Below, in pieces: positions 8,578-17,367 of a stretch of DNA of 64,000 bases; the first letter of the stretch is position 1, and each line of letters begins with the position of its first letter. Origin of the DNA: RGIG4708 sp045633845 (GTDB lineage: Bacteria > Bacillota > Clostridia > UMGS1810). The stretch is taken from positions 4,935-68,934 of the forward strand of contig JAZQZC010000017.1 in the NCBI GenBank assembly GCA_045633845.1, given 5' to 3'. The notes under the pieces are model-generated. The model made no database searches, was not told where the DNA came from, and saw only the letters and a list, made by a program, of their open reading frames with translations. The position numbers and the translations under genes are program-made.

Positions 8578-9291
8578 ATGAAACCTGTTTACAAAAGAGT
8601 TTTGTTAAAATTAAGCGGTGAGGCACTCGCTGGCCCAAACAGCTTTGGCCTTCACGCTCCAACAATAGGAGCTGTTACAGATACAATCAAAGAAGTTGCA
8701 AATATGGGTGTTGAAGTTGCGATTGTAGTTGGCGGCGGTAACTTTTGGCGTGGCAGAACAGGAGAGAATATGGACAGAACAAGAGCTGACCACATGGGTA
8801 TGCTTGCTACTGTTATTAACTCACTTGCTCTCCAGGATGCTCTTGAGCAAAGGGGTGTACCAACACGTGTACAAACTGCTATTGAAATGCGTCAGATTGC
8901 AGAGCCTTACATCAGAGGCAAGGCTGACAAGCATCTTGAAAAGGGCAGGGTAGTTATTTTTGGTTGCGGCACAGGTAATCCATTCTTTTCTACAGACACA
9001 ACTGCAGCACTTAGAGCAGCCGAAATAAATGCAGATATTATACTTCTTGCAAAAAAGGTTGACGGCGTATACGACAGTGACCCAAACCTCAACCCCGATG
9101 CAAAAATGTTTACAGAACTCACATACATTGATGTACTTAACAGAGGTCTTGGTGTTATGGATTCAACAGCAACTTCACTCTGTATGGACAACAAAATTCC
9201 AATTCGTGTATTTGGGCTTGAAGATGCAGATAACATTATAAAAGTTGTATGTGGTGAACAAATAGGCACCATAGTTAAGGAGGAAGAATAA
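8578..9291 (+). CDS. pyrH: UMP kinase
   Basis: A 237-residue amino-acid-kinase-fold enzyme that phosphorylates UMP to UDP, the bacterial hexameric type. Visible motifs are LKLSGEAL (ATP site), VVGGGNFWRG (phosphate/UMP site), DHMGMLATVIN and the ATP-binding KKVDGVYDSDP loop. GGAGG precedes the ATG. Its stop codon shares a base with the frr start (TAATG), so pyrH and frr are translationally coupled, as in most bacteria. Confidence 0.96.
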   Translation: MKPVYKRVLLKLSGEALAGPNSFGLHAPTIGAVTDTIKEVANMGVEVAIVVGGGNFWRGRTGENMDRTRADHMGMLATVINSLALQDALEQRGVPTRVQTAIEMRQIAEPYIRGKADKHLEKGRVVIFGCGTGNPFFSTDTTAALRAAEINADIILLAKKVDGVYDSDPNLNPDAKMFTELTYIDVLNRGLGVMDSTATSLCMDNKIPIRVFGLEDADNIIKVVCGEQIGTIVKEEE

Positions 9292-9842
9292 TGGCAGATT
9301 TAAAAATTTATCAGGAAAAAATGGGCAAATCTATTTCTGTTTTAGAGGCAGATTTGGCAACACTTCGAGCAGGAAGAGCAAATCCTGCGGTACTTAACAA
9401 AATCAGTGTTGAATACTATGGCACTGCAACACCACTTCCGCAAATAGGCAACATTTCGGTTCCTGACCCTCGTACAATTCTTATTCAGCCATGGGATGCT
9501 TCTATTCTCGGTGAGGTTGAAAAAGCAATTCTCAAGTCAGACCTTGGCATTACACCTACAAACGATGGTAAGGCCATAAGACTTTCGTTCCCACCTCTTA
9601 CAGAAGAGCGCAGAAAAGAAATTGCAAAAGTAATCAGAACAAAATGTGAAGATTCAAAGGTTGCAATCCGCTCTATCAGAAGAGATGCAATGGAAAGCTT
9701 TAAAACCGCTAAAAAGAACAGCGAAATCACCGAAGATGATTTAAAAGGTATCGAAAAAGATGTTCAAAAGCTTACTGACAACTTTATAAAAGACATAGAT
9801 ACCATTATGGCTAACAAAGAAAAGGAAATTATGGAACTTTAA
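9291..9842 (+). CDS. frr: Ribosome recycling factor
   Basis: A 183-residue RRF (family about 185) that works with EF-G to split post-termination ribosomes. The pattern RAGRANPAVLNKISVEYYG in domain I, then PQIGNISVPDPR in domain II, is diagnostic. AAGGAGGAA at the end of pyrH serves as its ribosome-binding site. Confidence 0.97.
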   Translation: MADLKIYQEKMGKSISVLEADLATLRAGRANPAVLNKISVEYYGTATPLPQIGNISVPDPRTILIQPWDASILGEVEKAILKSDLGITPTNDGKAIRLSFPPLTEERRKEIAKVIRTKCEDSKVAIRSIRRDAMESFKTAKKNSEITEDDLKGIEKDVQKLTDNFIKDIDTIMANKEKEIMEL

Positions 9843-9849
9843 AATTATG

Positions 9850-9880
9850 AGGGCTGTTTGAATAGCAGCCCTTATTTTTC
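9850..9880 (+). terminator. Weak terminator or attenuator after frr
   Basis: A 7-bp G+C-rich stem (AGGGCTG with CAGCCCT), a 9-nt loop, then TATTTTTC. It may partly separate pyrH-frr from uppS, since the next gene lies only 25 bp further on. Confidence 0.6.
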
Positions 9881-9904
9881 AATTATAGTTTACGGAGAAT
9901 TGAT

Positions 9905-10651
9905 ATGTTTAATTTTGGTAAAAATAAAAAACTTATTTCGCAAATCGATATGAACAATATTCCTCAGCACATCGGAATAATTATGGACGGCAACGGCAGA
10001 TGGGCAAAAAGACGTGGACTTCCGCGCTCGGCAGGTCATGCAGCAGGAGCTAAAACTCTAGACAAGATTACCAGATGTGCGGAAAAGTTGGGCGTAAGGT
10101 ATGTAACTGTATATGCTTTTTCTACCGAAAACTGGAAGCGCCCCAAAGACGAGGTTGAAGCTCTTATGAAGCTTATGATAGATTACCTTGACGACTACAA
10201 GCGCGTGCTTGGAGGCGAAAATATACGTATAAGAATTATCGGACGCAAAGATGAACTCTCTGAGGAAATAATCAAAAAAATTGATATTGTTGAACAAAAC
10301 ACAAAGCAAAACGACAAAATCACTCTTACTCTTTGCGTTAACTACGGCGGTAGGGAAGAACTTGTCAATGCAACAAAGCAGGTTTGCAAAAAAGTGATGT
10401 CAGGTGAGCTTGATATCGATGATATTGACGAAAACACAATTTCTCAAAATCTGTATACAAATTATATGCCTGACCCTGATTTTATTATCAGACCTAGCGG
10501 CGAACTGAGATTAAGCAATTTTCTTATGTGGCAAAGCGCATATACAGAATTCTGGTATTCTGATATTTGCTGGCCTGATTTTTCGGAAAAAGATTTGCAT
10601 CAGGCAATTATTGATTTTCAAAACAGAAACAGACGTTTTGGAGGTGTGTGA
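9905..10651 (+). CDS. uppS: Isoprenyl transferase (undecaprenyl diphosphate synthase)
   Basis: A 248-residue cis-prenyltransferase that extends farnesyl diphosphate to the C55 lipid carrier for peptidoglycan and surface polymers. The catalytic Asp lies in IIMDGNGRWAKRR (about residue 27), and the C-terminal region has RPSGELRLSNFL and the WPDF segment that binds isopentenyl diphosphate. GGAG precedes the ATG. It heads the uppS-cdsA-dxr-rseP series common in Firmicutes, which links carrier-lipid, phospholipid and isoprenoid synthesis. Confidence 0.95.
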   Translation: MFNFGKNKKLISQIDMNNIPQHIGIIMDGNGRWAKRRGLPRSAGHAAGAKTLDKITRCAEKLGVRYVTVYAFSTENWKRPKDEVEALMKLMIDYLDDYKRVLGGENIRIRIIGRKDELSEEIIKKIDIVEQNTKQNDKITLTLCVNYGGREELVNATKQVCKKVMSGELDIDDIDENTISQNLYTNYMPDPDFIIRPSGELRLSNFLMWQSAYTEFWYSDICWPDFSEKDLHQAIIDFQNRNRRFGGV

Positions 10652-10653
10652 TT

Positions 10654-11511
10654 TTGATTGAAAGAATAATTTTTGGCGCGATTTATGCAGCCCTTGCAAT
10701 ATGTCTATTTTTGTTTGCAAGTCCTGCTGTTACAGGAATTGTTATGGCACTTATTTCGATTGCTGCGCTTACAGAATTTTTGAAAGCCACATCTGTGCTC
10801 AATAACAAATCAAGATTACCCCTTACAATAATATCATACATTTTTTGCGTTGCAATGGCTATTGAAATTATAGAGGGCGGAAATTTATACCAGATGAAAT
10901 CACTTACGGTTTTTGCCAATGATTATGGTTATTTGATTGCTGTTATAATGGTATATATTATCATATCTTTTGTTGCGATGGTATTAAATCACAAAAATAT
11001 CTCATTTAACGAAGTGTCAGCTTCTGTTGTTGGCAACATATACATAACAGTTTCACTTATGCATCTATATCTTATCCGCATTTTACCTGACGGAAAATTT
11101 TACATTTGGCTTCCGTTCCTTATTGCATGGCTTACAGATACCTTTGCTTACTTTACGGGGTTTTTTATCGGCAAGCACAAGCTTATACCGAGTGTCAGCC
11201 CCAAAAAAACCATAGAGGGTTCAATAGGCGGCATTTTTGGTGCTGTGCTAATTGTTGCATTGTTCCAGTTTGTATGCTTTAAATTTTTCGACTTTAAGCC
11301 GAATTATGTTAAAGGCGTGATTGTTGCAGTGGTTTGTTCAATTGCTTCTCAATTTGGTGATTTGGCTGCCTCGTGTATAAAACGTGAGCACAACGTAAAA
11401 GATTTTGGCAGCATTATGCCTGGACACGGTGGTGTGCTTGACAGATTTGATTCTGTAATTTATATATCGCCGATAGTATTTGTTGCACTGAATTTTATTA
11501 AAATAATCTAA
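10654..11511 (+). CDS. cdsA: Phosphatidate cytidylyltransferase (CDP-diacylglycerol synthase)
   Basis: A 285-residue polytopic membrane enzyme making CDP-diacylglycerol from CTP and phosphatidic acid. The family signature is at the C-terminus: SPKKTIEGSIGG, followed by KDFGSIMPGHGGVLDRFDS. I use a TTG start at 10654 because GGAGG (10640-10644) is 9 bp upstream; a GTG at 10648 overlaps the uppS stop but is too close to that site. Which start is used cannot be settled from sequence alone. Confidence 0.92.
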   Translation: MIERIIFGAIYAALAICLFLFASPAVTGIVMALISIAALTEFLKATSVLNNKSRLPLTIISYIFCVAMAIEIIEGGNLYQMKSLTVFANDYGYLIAVIMVYIIISFVAMVLNHKNISFNEVSASVVGNIYITVSLMHLYLIRILPDGKFYIWLPFLIAWLTDTFAYFTGFFIGKHKLIPSVSPKKTIEGSIGGIFGAVLIVALFQFVCFKFFDFKPNYVKGVIVAVVCSIASQFGDLAASCIKREHNVKDFGSIMPGHGGVLDRFDSVIYISPIVFVALNFIKII

Positions 11512-11525
11512 AAGGAATAAAATAT

Positions 11526-12668
11526 ATGAAAAATCTTGCAATTATAGGTTCAACAGGTTCTATAGGTACACAAACTTTAGAGGTTGTTGATTGTTTTGAA
11601 GATATTAATGTAGTTGCTCTTTCGGCAAACAACAATGTGCAGCTTTTTGCTCAGCAGATACGCAAATATAAGCCTGATATAGCCTGCATAATGAATGAGA
11701 GCAAATTTGCTGAGCTAAAGCAGCTTGTGAGCGATATGGATGTAAAAATCGTCACAGGTATGGATGGCTTGATTCAGATTGCAGAATATGCAAAAAGCGA
11801 TATGCTCTTGACATCAGTTGTTGGCAATGTTGGCTTAATTCCAACTGTTGCTGCAATTAAAAAAGGCAAAAAAATTCTTTTGGCAAACAAAGAAACACTT
11901 GTTACTGCAGGCGAGCTTATTATGCCACTTGCTAAAGAGCATAATGTTGACATTTTGCCTGTTGACAGCGAGCACAGTGCAATTTTTCAGTGCTTGCAGG
12001 GCAACAACTACAGTAAAATCAAAAAGCTTTTGCTTACCGCCTCGGGAGGGCCTTTCTTTGGCAAAAAAGCTGATGAACTTAAAAATATAACCAAAACTGA
12101 CGCCCTAAAGCACCCAAACTGGTCTATGGGAAGTAAAATCACAATAGACAGTGCAACTCTTATGAATAAAGGGCTCGAAATGATAGAGGCAAAATGGCTT
12201 TTTGGTGTAGATATTGATGACGTTGAGGTCGTTGTTCATCGTCAAAGTATTATTCATTCTGCGGTTCAATTTTGCGATAATTCGGTAATTGCGCAGCTTG
12301 GAGTGCCTGATATGAAATTACCCATAAGCTATGCAATCAATTATCCTGAAAGAACTATTGATGTTACACCTGAGCTTGATTTGTTTAAATACAACAATTT
12401 AACATTTGACAAGCCTGACAGACAAACATTCAGATGTCTTGATATTGCAGTTGATGCAGTAAAAAAAGGCGGGCTTGTTCCAACAATAATGAACGCCGCA
12501 AACGAGATTGCAGTTGAAATGTTTTTAAATGACAAAATAGGATTTTTGGATATTGCAAGCCTCATTGAAAATACTATTAGTGGCATAAATGTCACCGACG
12601 AGCTTAATTTTGAGTCCATTGTAAAATATGACAGTATTGCTCGTGAGTATTGCACAAAGTTAATTTGA
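11526..12668 (+). CDS. dxr: 1-deoxy-D-xylulose 5-phosphate reductoisomerase
   Basis: A 380-residue NADPH-dependent enzyme for the second step of the MEP isoprenoid pathway. GSTGSIGTQTLEVV (residues 8-21) is the NADPH fold, NKETLVTAGE lies in the cofactor site, and PVDSEHSAIFQCL carries the metal-binding Asp and Glu. It pairs functionally with dxs at about 35 kb and with uppS two genes upstream. No ispG is seen downstream, where it often occurs. Confidence 0.96.
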   Translation: MKNLAIIGSTGSIGTQTLEVVDCFEDINVVALSANNNVQLFAQQIRKYKPDIACIMNESKFAELKQLVSDMDVKIVTGMDGLIQIAEYAKSDMLLTSVVGNVGLIPTVAAIKKGKKILLANKETLVTAGELIMPLAKEHNVDILPVDSEHSAIFQCLQGNNYSKIKKLLLTASGGPFFGKKADELKNITKTDALKHPNWSMGSKITIDSATLMNKGLEMIEAKWLFGVDIDDVEVVVHRQSIIHSAVQFCDNSVIAQLGVPDMKLPISYAINYPERTIDVTPELDLFKYNNLTFDKPDRQTFRCLDIAVDAVKKGGLVPTIMNAANEIAVEMFLNDKIGFLDIASLIENTISGINVTDELNFESIVKYDSIAREYCTKLI

Positions 12669-12685
12669 TTTGGAGATGAAATGAT

Positions 12686-13711
12686 TTGCTGACATTTGTT
12701 GCAGCTGTAGTCGTATTTTGCTTGATAATTTTTATACATGAGTTTGGACATTTTGCTTCGGCAAAATTGTTCGGAGTTACTGTTCATGAGTTTTCAATCG
12801 GTATGGGCAAGCAATTGTTTGGCTTTAACAAAAACGGAACTCAGTACAGTGTGCGAATTCTACCTATTGGCGGATATGTAAAGCTTGAGGGTGAGGATGA
12901 ACATTCTGACGATGTTAATGCATTTAACAATAAAAATGTTTTTATCAGATTTATTGTGTTATTTTCGGGAGCTTTCATGAATTTTGTGCTCGGATTTTTG
13001 CTGTATCTTATTATAATGAGTTCGGCGTCGGGGTTTTCTTCAAATATTGTAGGGGAGGTTTTGCCAGATTCAGCATTTTTTGATGCAGGAATTGTAAGCG
13101 GTGATGTAATTGTTAAGCTTGAGGGCGAAAATTATTCAACAAATGTAAAAAACTTTAATGACATCAGCTTTTTTAACTACCGCAACGGTAATAACCCTGC
13201 AACTGTTACTTATAAGCGAGAAGGCATTGAAAGGGCAATTGTGGGTATTGCGCCAAAATACTCGGCAGAAAATGACAGATATCTTTTTGGATTTACAACT
13301 CAGGTTGAACAAAAAAGCATAGGTACAGTTATTAAAAATGCATATTTTCAATCAACTTTTGTTATTAAGGTGGTGTTATATTCGTTTATTGATATTATAA
13401 GAGGCTCGGTAGGAGCAGGGGAAATTTCGGGTCCTGTTGGCATTGTAAACGAAATAGGTAATGCTGCACGCGCCGGATTAATGACTCTGATTAACCTTGC
13501 GGCAATGCTTTCCATTAATCTTGGGGTAATAAACCTGCTGCCGCTTCCCGCTCTTGATGGAGGTAGGATATTCTTTTTGATTATAGAGTTATTCAGACGT
13601 AAACCAATACCGCCCGAAAAAGAGGGTATAGTTCATGCAATTGGATTTATGATTTTATTGGCATTTATGCTGACTATTACTTTTTTTGATATATCAAAGT
13701 TACTGACATAA
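12686..13711 (+). CDS. rseP: Site-2 intramembrane metalloprotease, RseP family
   Basis: A 341-residue membrane protease. The zinc site HEFGH is in the first membrane segment (about residue 17), one PDZ domain spans roughly 110-190, and the second metal motif NLLPLPALDGG is near residue 288. Family members cleave membrane-bound anti-sigma factors and signal-peptide remnants. Start is TTG at 12686: the nearby ATG at 12681 hits a stop after three codons, and GGAG at 12672-12675 is well placed for TTG. The single PDZ domain is typical of Gram-positive members. Confidence 0.93.
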   Translation: MLTFVAAVVVFCLIIFIHEFGHFASAKLFGVTVHEFSIGMGKQLFGFNKNGTQYSVRILPIGGYVKLEGEDEHSDDVNAFNNKNVFIRFIVLFSGAFMNFVLGFLLYLIIMSSASGFSSNIVGEVLPDSAFFDAGIVSGDVIVKLEGENYSTNVKNFNDISFFNYRNGNNPATVTYKREGIERAIVGIAPKYSAENDRYLFGFTTQVEQKSIGTVIKNAYFQSTFVIKVVLYSFIDIIRGSVGAGEISGPVGIVNEIGNAARAGLMTLINLAAMLSINLGVINLLPLPALDGGRIFFLIIELFRRKPIPPEKEGIVHAIGFMILLAFMLTITFFDISKLLT

Positions 13712-13750
13712 CAAAATGGCAGACACTCATTATGTCTGCCATTTTGTTTA
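13711..13750. terminator. Rho-independent terminator after rseP
   Basis: A 15-bp perfect stem (ACAAAATGGCAGACA with its complement), 7-nt loop, ending in TTTTGTTT. It closes the uppS-rseP operon and faces the convergent LOG gene. Confidence 0.88.
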
Positions 13751-13780
13751 CATATAAATTACGCAGCATTTGTTTGTAAT

Positions 13781-14356
13781 TTATATATTTTTAAGATGCT
13801 GTATATCAATTTCCTTTTCGTCATAATTTTCGATATATTCAATAACATCGGAAGGGTCACTGAAAATCTTAAATATTTCCAGGCATTCCTTTTTCATAAA
13901 TCCTTGGTCAACAGTATCTCTGAGCAGTTTAATCATACTGTCGTAATAACCATCAATATTGAAAATGACAATTGGTTTATTGTGCTTTGCAAGCTGTTTT
14001 AATGTAAGTATTTCAAAAAATTCTTCGTATGTGCCTATTCCACCGGGAGATACAACAAAAGCATCGGAATACTCTTCGAGCAATTGCTTTCTTTCGCGCA
14101 TTGTTTCTGTATAAATAAATTCGGTGCAGTCTTTGTACAATATATCTTTTATATCAAAAAATCTCGGCGAAATTCCTATTACATTTCCGTTTTGTGAGCG
14201 TACGCCTCTTGCTGCAGCTCCCATGAGGCCATGAGAACCACCGCCAAAAACAAGGGAATGTCCTTTTAGCGCCATTTGCTTTCCAAGTTCAAAAACAGTA
14301 TCAATATATATTTGTTTTATATCATCACTCGACGCACCATATAAACATATTTTCAT
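13781..14356 (-). CDS. LOG-family protein (nucleoside 5'-monophosphate phosphoribohydrolase-like)
   Basis: A 191-residue member of the LOG family, often mislabelled lysine decarboxylase. GGGSHGLMGAAARG (nucleotide site) and PGGIGTYEEFFE (the family PGGxGTxxE motif) are both intact, as is MRERKQLL before the second motif. Plant relatives release free cytokinin from its nucleotide; bacterial roles are mostly unknown and may be nucleotide salvage. Start 14356 follows AAAGGTGG; upstream in-frame ATGs at 14410 and 14374 add unrelated residues. It is transcribed alone between two terminators. Confidence 0.85.
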   Translation of the reverse strand: MKICLYGASSDDIKQIYIDTVFELGKQMALKGHSLVFGGGSHGLMGAAARGVRSQNGNVIGISPRFFDIKDILYKDCTEFIYTETMRERKQLLEEYSDAFVVSPGGIGTYEEFFEILTLKQLAKHNKPIVIFNIDGYYDSMIKLLRDTVDQGFMKKECLEIFKIFSDPSDVIEYIENYDEKEIDIQHLKNI

Positions 14357-14467
14357 AAAATTACCACCTTTCATATTTTTAATTTTAGCACAATATTGCA
14401 TTATTATCAACAGTAATTATTGATTTTTTGTCCGCATTGATTTATAATTATAATACGGAGGTGCAGT

Positions 14468-15040
14468 ATGGATATTAAAATTAATTACATAAAATCTTTC
14501 TTTTCTTTATTGGGTAAGCACTCAATATGCACATTAGGCTGCATTTTGTTTGTGATGATTTTTCCGGCGATGGTTGAATCTGGATTTACACAGATAATAT
14601 ATACGGCTTTTGCATTAATTGTTGCGTTTGACCTCATGTTTTCATGTGCATGGTCCATTGGCAATAAACATCGGAGAAATGTTAATATTTACAATCGAAA
14701 GCTTGACCAGCAGTGCAAAGATAAAATTAAATATAATTATCTTTCGGGTTTGATTATTGCAACAATTTATGCTGCATTTAATATTATAATATGCATTATT
14801 TGTTATATGCTAGCAGTAAGTAATTCACCTTGGCTTACTGTTGCAGGCAATCTTGTGTACAAGCTTTGGTTTTCACCTTTTATTGTTGCTTTTAAATATG
14901 TTATAAGGCTTCAGTATTTTTTGTGGCTTATAATTGCTTTTATGCCTTCAGTACCGATTGCGCTCGGATATATCTGCGGTGTCAAAGATGTAAATTATTT
15001 TGAAGCTTTTGTAAAAAAACTTGTATACAAAAACAAATGA
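14468..15040 (+). CDS. Membrane protein of unknown function
   Basis: A 190-residue protein with about four to five hydrophobic segments (roughly residues 20-38, 41-62, 93-117, 130-145 and 147-168) and a basic stretch between the second and third (NKHRRNVNIYNRK). The pattern recalls small DUF624-like membrane proteins but no diagnostic motif is seen, so no function is assigned. A good ribosome-binding site (ACGGAGGTG) and its own terminator show it is a real single-gene unit. Confidence 0.6.
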   Translation: MDIKINYIKSFFSLLGKHSICTLGCILFVMIFPAMVESGFTQIIYTAFALIVAFDLMFSCAWSIGNKHRRNVNIYNRKLDQQCKDKIKYNYLSGLIIATIYAAFNIIICIICYMLAVSNSPWLTVAGNLVYKLWFSPFIVAFKYVIRLQYFLWLIIAFMPSVPIALGYICGVKDVNYFEAFVKKLVYKNK

Positions 15041-15047
15041 TTTTTTT

Positions 15048-15080
15048 GACTGTAATCTTTTGGATTACAGTCTTTTTATA
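15048..15080 (+). terminator. Rho-independent terminator
   Basis: A 10-bp stem (GACTGTAATC with GATTACAGTC), 5-nt loop and TTTTT, 8 bp after the membrane-protein stop. Confidence 0.88.
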
Positions 15081-15127
15081 TCATAAAATTAATATAATTT
15101 AATATATTATAAAACGAGGTGGACATT

Positions 15128-15850
15128 ATGTTTTTGACAATAAAAAAATATGATATCATTTCGTGTTTTATGGCTGTGTTTTTGGCGCTATTAACATTTA
15201 TAATTGTCAAATTTGGGTTTAACAGTGTTGCTGTATCTGCGCTTCCGTTTAACGGCAAGGTAATCATTTTGGATGCAGGTCATGGCATCCCCGACGGCGG
15301 TGCTGTAGGTATATCCGGAACTGTTGAGCAATCCATTAATCTTGAGGTTACACTAAAGCTTCAACAATTGCTTGAGCAAAGTGGTGCATACGTAATATTG
15401 ACAAGAGCAGACGAAAATGCTGTTGCTCCTGATTTGAACAAAAAAATAAAAGAAATAAAAAGAAAAGATTTAAAATACAGAAGAAATATGAGGGATAGCG
15501 GATGCGATGCTTTTGTAAGCGTTCATATGAATAAATTCGAAGTAGAAAAATACAGTGGTGCGCAAGTGTTTTATTCAGACAATGAACAAAGTAAACTGCT
15601 TGGTGAATGTGTGCAGGCAAGCCTCAAGCTGCATGTTGACCAGAGTAATAACCGCGTCGCAAAAGAAAGCAAAAATAATATTTATATACTCAGCGACAGC
15701 AACGTTGCGTCTGTTGTTGTGGAATGTGGCTTTTTGTCAAACAAAAATGAAGAGATGTTGCTCAATACCCAAGATTATCAACAAAAAATCGCCTATGGCA
15801 TATATAACGGAATAATAGACTTTTTTCAAAAAAGTGGGGTACAGAGCTAA
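15128..15850 (+). CDS. cwlD: N-acetylmuramoyl-L-alanine amidase, CwlD type
   Basis: A 240-residue amidase_3 enzyme with an N-terminal membrane anchor (about residues 12-40). The zinc site is ILDAGHGIPDGGAVG with the following Glu in QSINLEV, the third ligand is in SVHMN, and the catalytic Glu in VVVECGFLSN. CwlD removes the peptide from muramic acid so that muramic lactam can form in the spore cortex; length and the spore genes nearby favour CwlD over a vegetative amidase. The ATG at 15128 follows GAGGTGG; an in-frame GTG at 15119 lies inside that site. Confidence 0.78.
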   Translation: MFLTIKKYDIISCFMAVFLALLTFIIVKFGFNSVAVSALPFNGKVIILDAGHGIPDGGAVGISGTVEQSINLEVTLKLQQLLEQSGAYVILTRADENAVAPDLNKKIKEIKRKDLKYRRNMRDSGCDAFVSVHMNKFEVEKYSGAQVFYSDNEQSKLLGECVQASLKLHVDQSNNRVAKESKNNIYILSDSNVASVVVECGFLSNKNEEMLLNTQDYQQKIAYGIYNGIIDFFQKSGVQS

Positions 15851-15860
15851 CTCTGTACCC
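15837..15860 (-). terminator. Terminator of citrate synthase
   Basis: A 10-bp stem (GGGTACAGAG with CTCTGTACCC) and CTAA loop spanning the cwlD stop codon. Read on the minus strand it follows the citrate synthase stop, with T6 a few bases further. It may also serve cwlD. Confidence 0.7.
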
Positions 15861-15866
15861 ATAATA

Positions 15867-17210
15867 TTATCTAATATCAATATCGGTGTATTTTTTGCCT
15901 TTTTTGATAAGCGTTTTGTATGCAGGTCGTATAATTTTGCCGCCGGATTTTAATTCTTCCATTCTGTGAGCACACCATCCTGCAGTTCTTGCTATTGCAA
16001 AAATAGGAGTGAACATCTCCTGAGGTATTTTGAGCATTCTGTATATAAGCCCTGAATACAAATCAACATTTGCACACATAACTTTTTCAACACCTTTAAC
16101 TTCGGCAAAGGCTTTTGGGGCAAGCTTTTCAACGGTGTTGTACATATTGAACAATTCCATTTCGCCTTTTTCGTTACAAAGCTGACGTGCCTTTTCTTTA
16201 AGCAAAACTGCTCTCGGGTCGGAAAGAGTATATACCGCGTGACCCATACCATATATAAGGCCTGAATTATCGTATGCTTGCTTTTTTACAACCTTAACAA
16301 GGTAATCATAAATTTGCAACTCGTTTGTCCAGTCGGATACTGTATCCTGAAGGTTATCCATCATACCTATAACCTGTGCATTTGCTCCTCCATGCTTTGG
16401 ACCCTTGAGTGAGCAGATGGCACTGCCGATAGCAGAATATGTATCGGTACCTGCCGAAGAAAGCACACGGCAGGAAAATGTAGAGTTGTTACCGCCTCCG
16501 TGCTCGGCGTGGAGCATAAGCGATGTGTCAAGAACCTCTGCCTCAAGTGGAGTAAATTTTTTGTTGCTTGACAACATTCTCAATAAATTCTCAGCTGTGG
16601 AAAGCTCTGGCTTTGGATTATGAATGATAAGACTCTTTTTGTCATAATGATGTACCTTTGCGCTGTATCCGTATGCAGCAAGCAATGGCATTCTCGCAAG
16701 CAAAACAAGTGACTGACGCATTACGTTTTGCAAGTCTGTTGCGTCGGGATTTTCGTCATATGAATATAATGAAAGCACAGAACGTGCCATTTTGTTCATA
16801 ATGTTTCGGCTTGGTGCTTTAAGTATCATATCTTCGGCAAAATATTGTGGTAATTCTCTGTTTTGTGCAAGATAATCACAAAATGTGACAAGCTCGTCTT
16901 TTGTTGGCAATTCACCAAACATAAGCAAATATGCAGTTTCTTCAAAACCGAAGCGATTGTTGATACCGGGTGATTTTGTTAAATCATTGATATCATAGCC
17001 TCTGTAGCTGAGCTGTCCTTCTATTGGTGTTTTTTCGTCTTCGCTCATAACATAGCCATGTACCTGACAAACTCTTGTAACTCCTGCAAGTACACCAGTG
17101 CCGTCCTGATTTCTCAAACCTCTTTTTAAGTTGTGCGAGCTGTATGAGTCGGATGGGATATCGTAACAATCATAAGAATGATCTATCAATTTGTTCATTT
17201 TATTTTCCAT
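15867..17210 (-). CDS. gltA: Citrate synthase
   Basis: A 447-residue enzyme condensing acetyl-CoA and oxaloacetate to citrate. The active-site blocks are present: HAEHGGGNNSTFSCRV (first His), GPKHGGANAQV, GMGHAVYTLSDPR (second His), and RTAGWCAHRMEE at the C-terminus with the substrate-binding Arg. The long N-terminal region is typical of the roughly 450-residue Clostridial form. It is monocistronic. In an anaerobe lacking a full TCA cycle it would feed glutamate synthesis. A 2-methylcitrate synthase activity cannot be excluded. Confidence 0.88.
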   Translation of the reverse strand: MENKMNKLIDHSYDCYDIPSDSYSSHNLKRGLRNQDGTGVLAGVTRVCQVHGYVMSEDEKTPIEGQLSYRGYDINDLTKSPGINNRFGFEETAYLLMFGELPTKDELVTFCDYLAQNRELPQYFAEDMILKAPSRNIMNKMARSVLSLYSYDENPDATDLQNVMRQSLVLLARMPLLAAYGYSAKVHHYDKKSLIIHNPKPELSTAENLLRMLSSNKKFTPLEAEVLDTSLMLHAEHGGGNNSTFSCRVLSSAGTDTYSAIGSAICSLKGPKHGGANAQVIGMMDNLQDTVSDWTNELQIYDYLVKVVKKQAYDNSGLIYGMGHAVYTLSDPRAVLLKEKARQLCNEKGEMELFNMYNTVEKLAPKAFAEVKGVEKVMCANVDLYSGLIYRMLKIPQEMFTPIFAIARTAGWCAHRMEELKSGGKIIRPAYKTLIKKGKKYTDIDIR

Positions 17211-17238
17211 TGTTGCACCTCCGTAGTTTATAATATGA

Positions 17239-17267
17239 ATTATAACATTTTTTTACTTGCAAATCAA
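17239..17267 (-). promoter_or_regulatory. Promoter for citrate synthase
   Basis: On the minus strand TTGATT (17267-17262), a 17-bp spacer and TATAAT (17244-17239), ahead of GGAGG and the ATG. Confidence 0.7.
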
Positions 17268-17336
17268 TACCAAATTCAAAATTTCTTATAAAATACTGAA
17301 AATTCGATATTTTGCGATTTTATAAGGTATAAAATT

Positions 17337-17344
17337 CATACAAA
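17337..17344 (+). promoter_or_regulatory. Candidate sigma-E-type -10 element for spoIID
   Basis: CATACAAA lies 23 bp before the spoIID start and resembles the mother-cell sigma-E -10 element (CATACA-type). A matching -35 is not convincing, so this rests on the -10 and on spoIID being a sigma-E gene in Bacillus. Confidence 0.3.
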
Positions 17345-17367
17345 CCTATACAGAAAGCGAGTTAAAA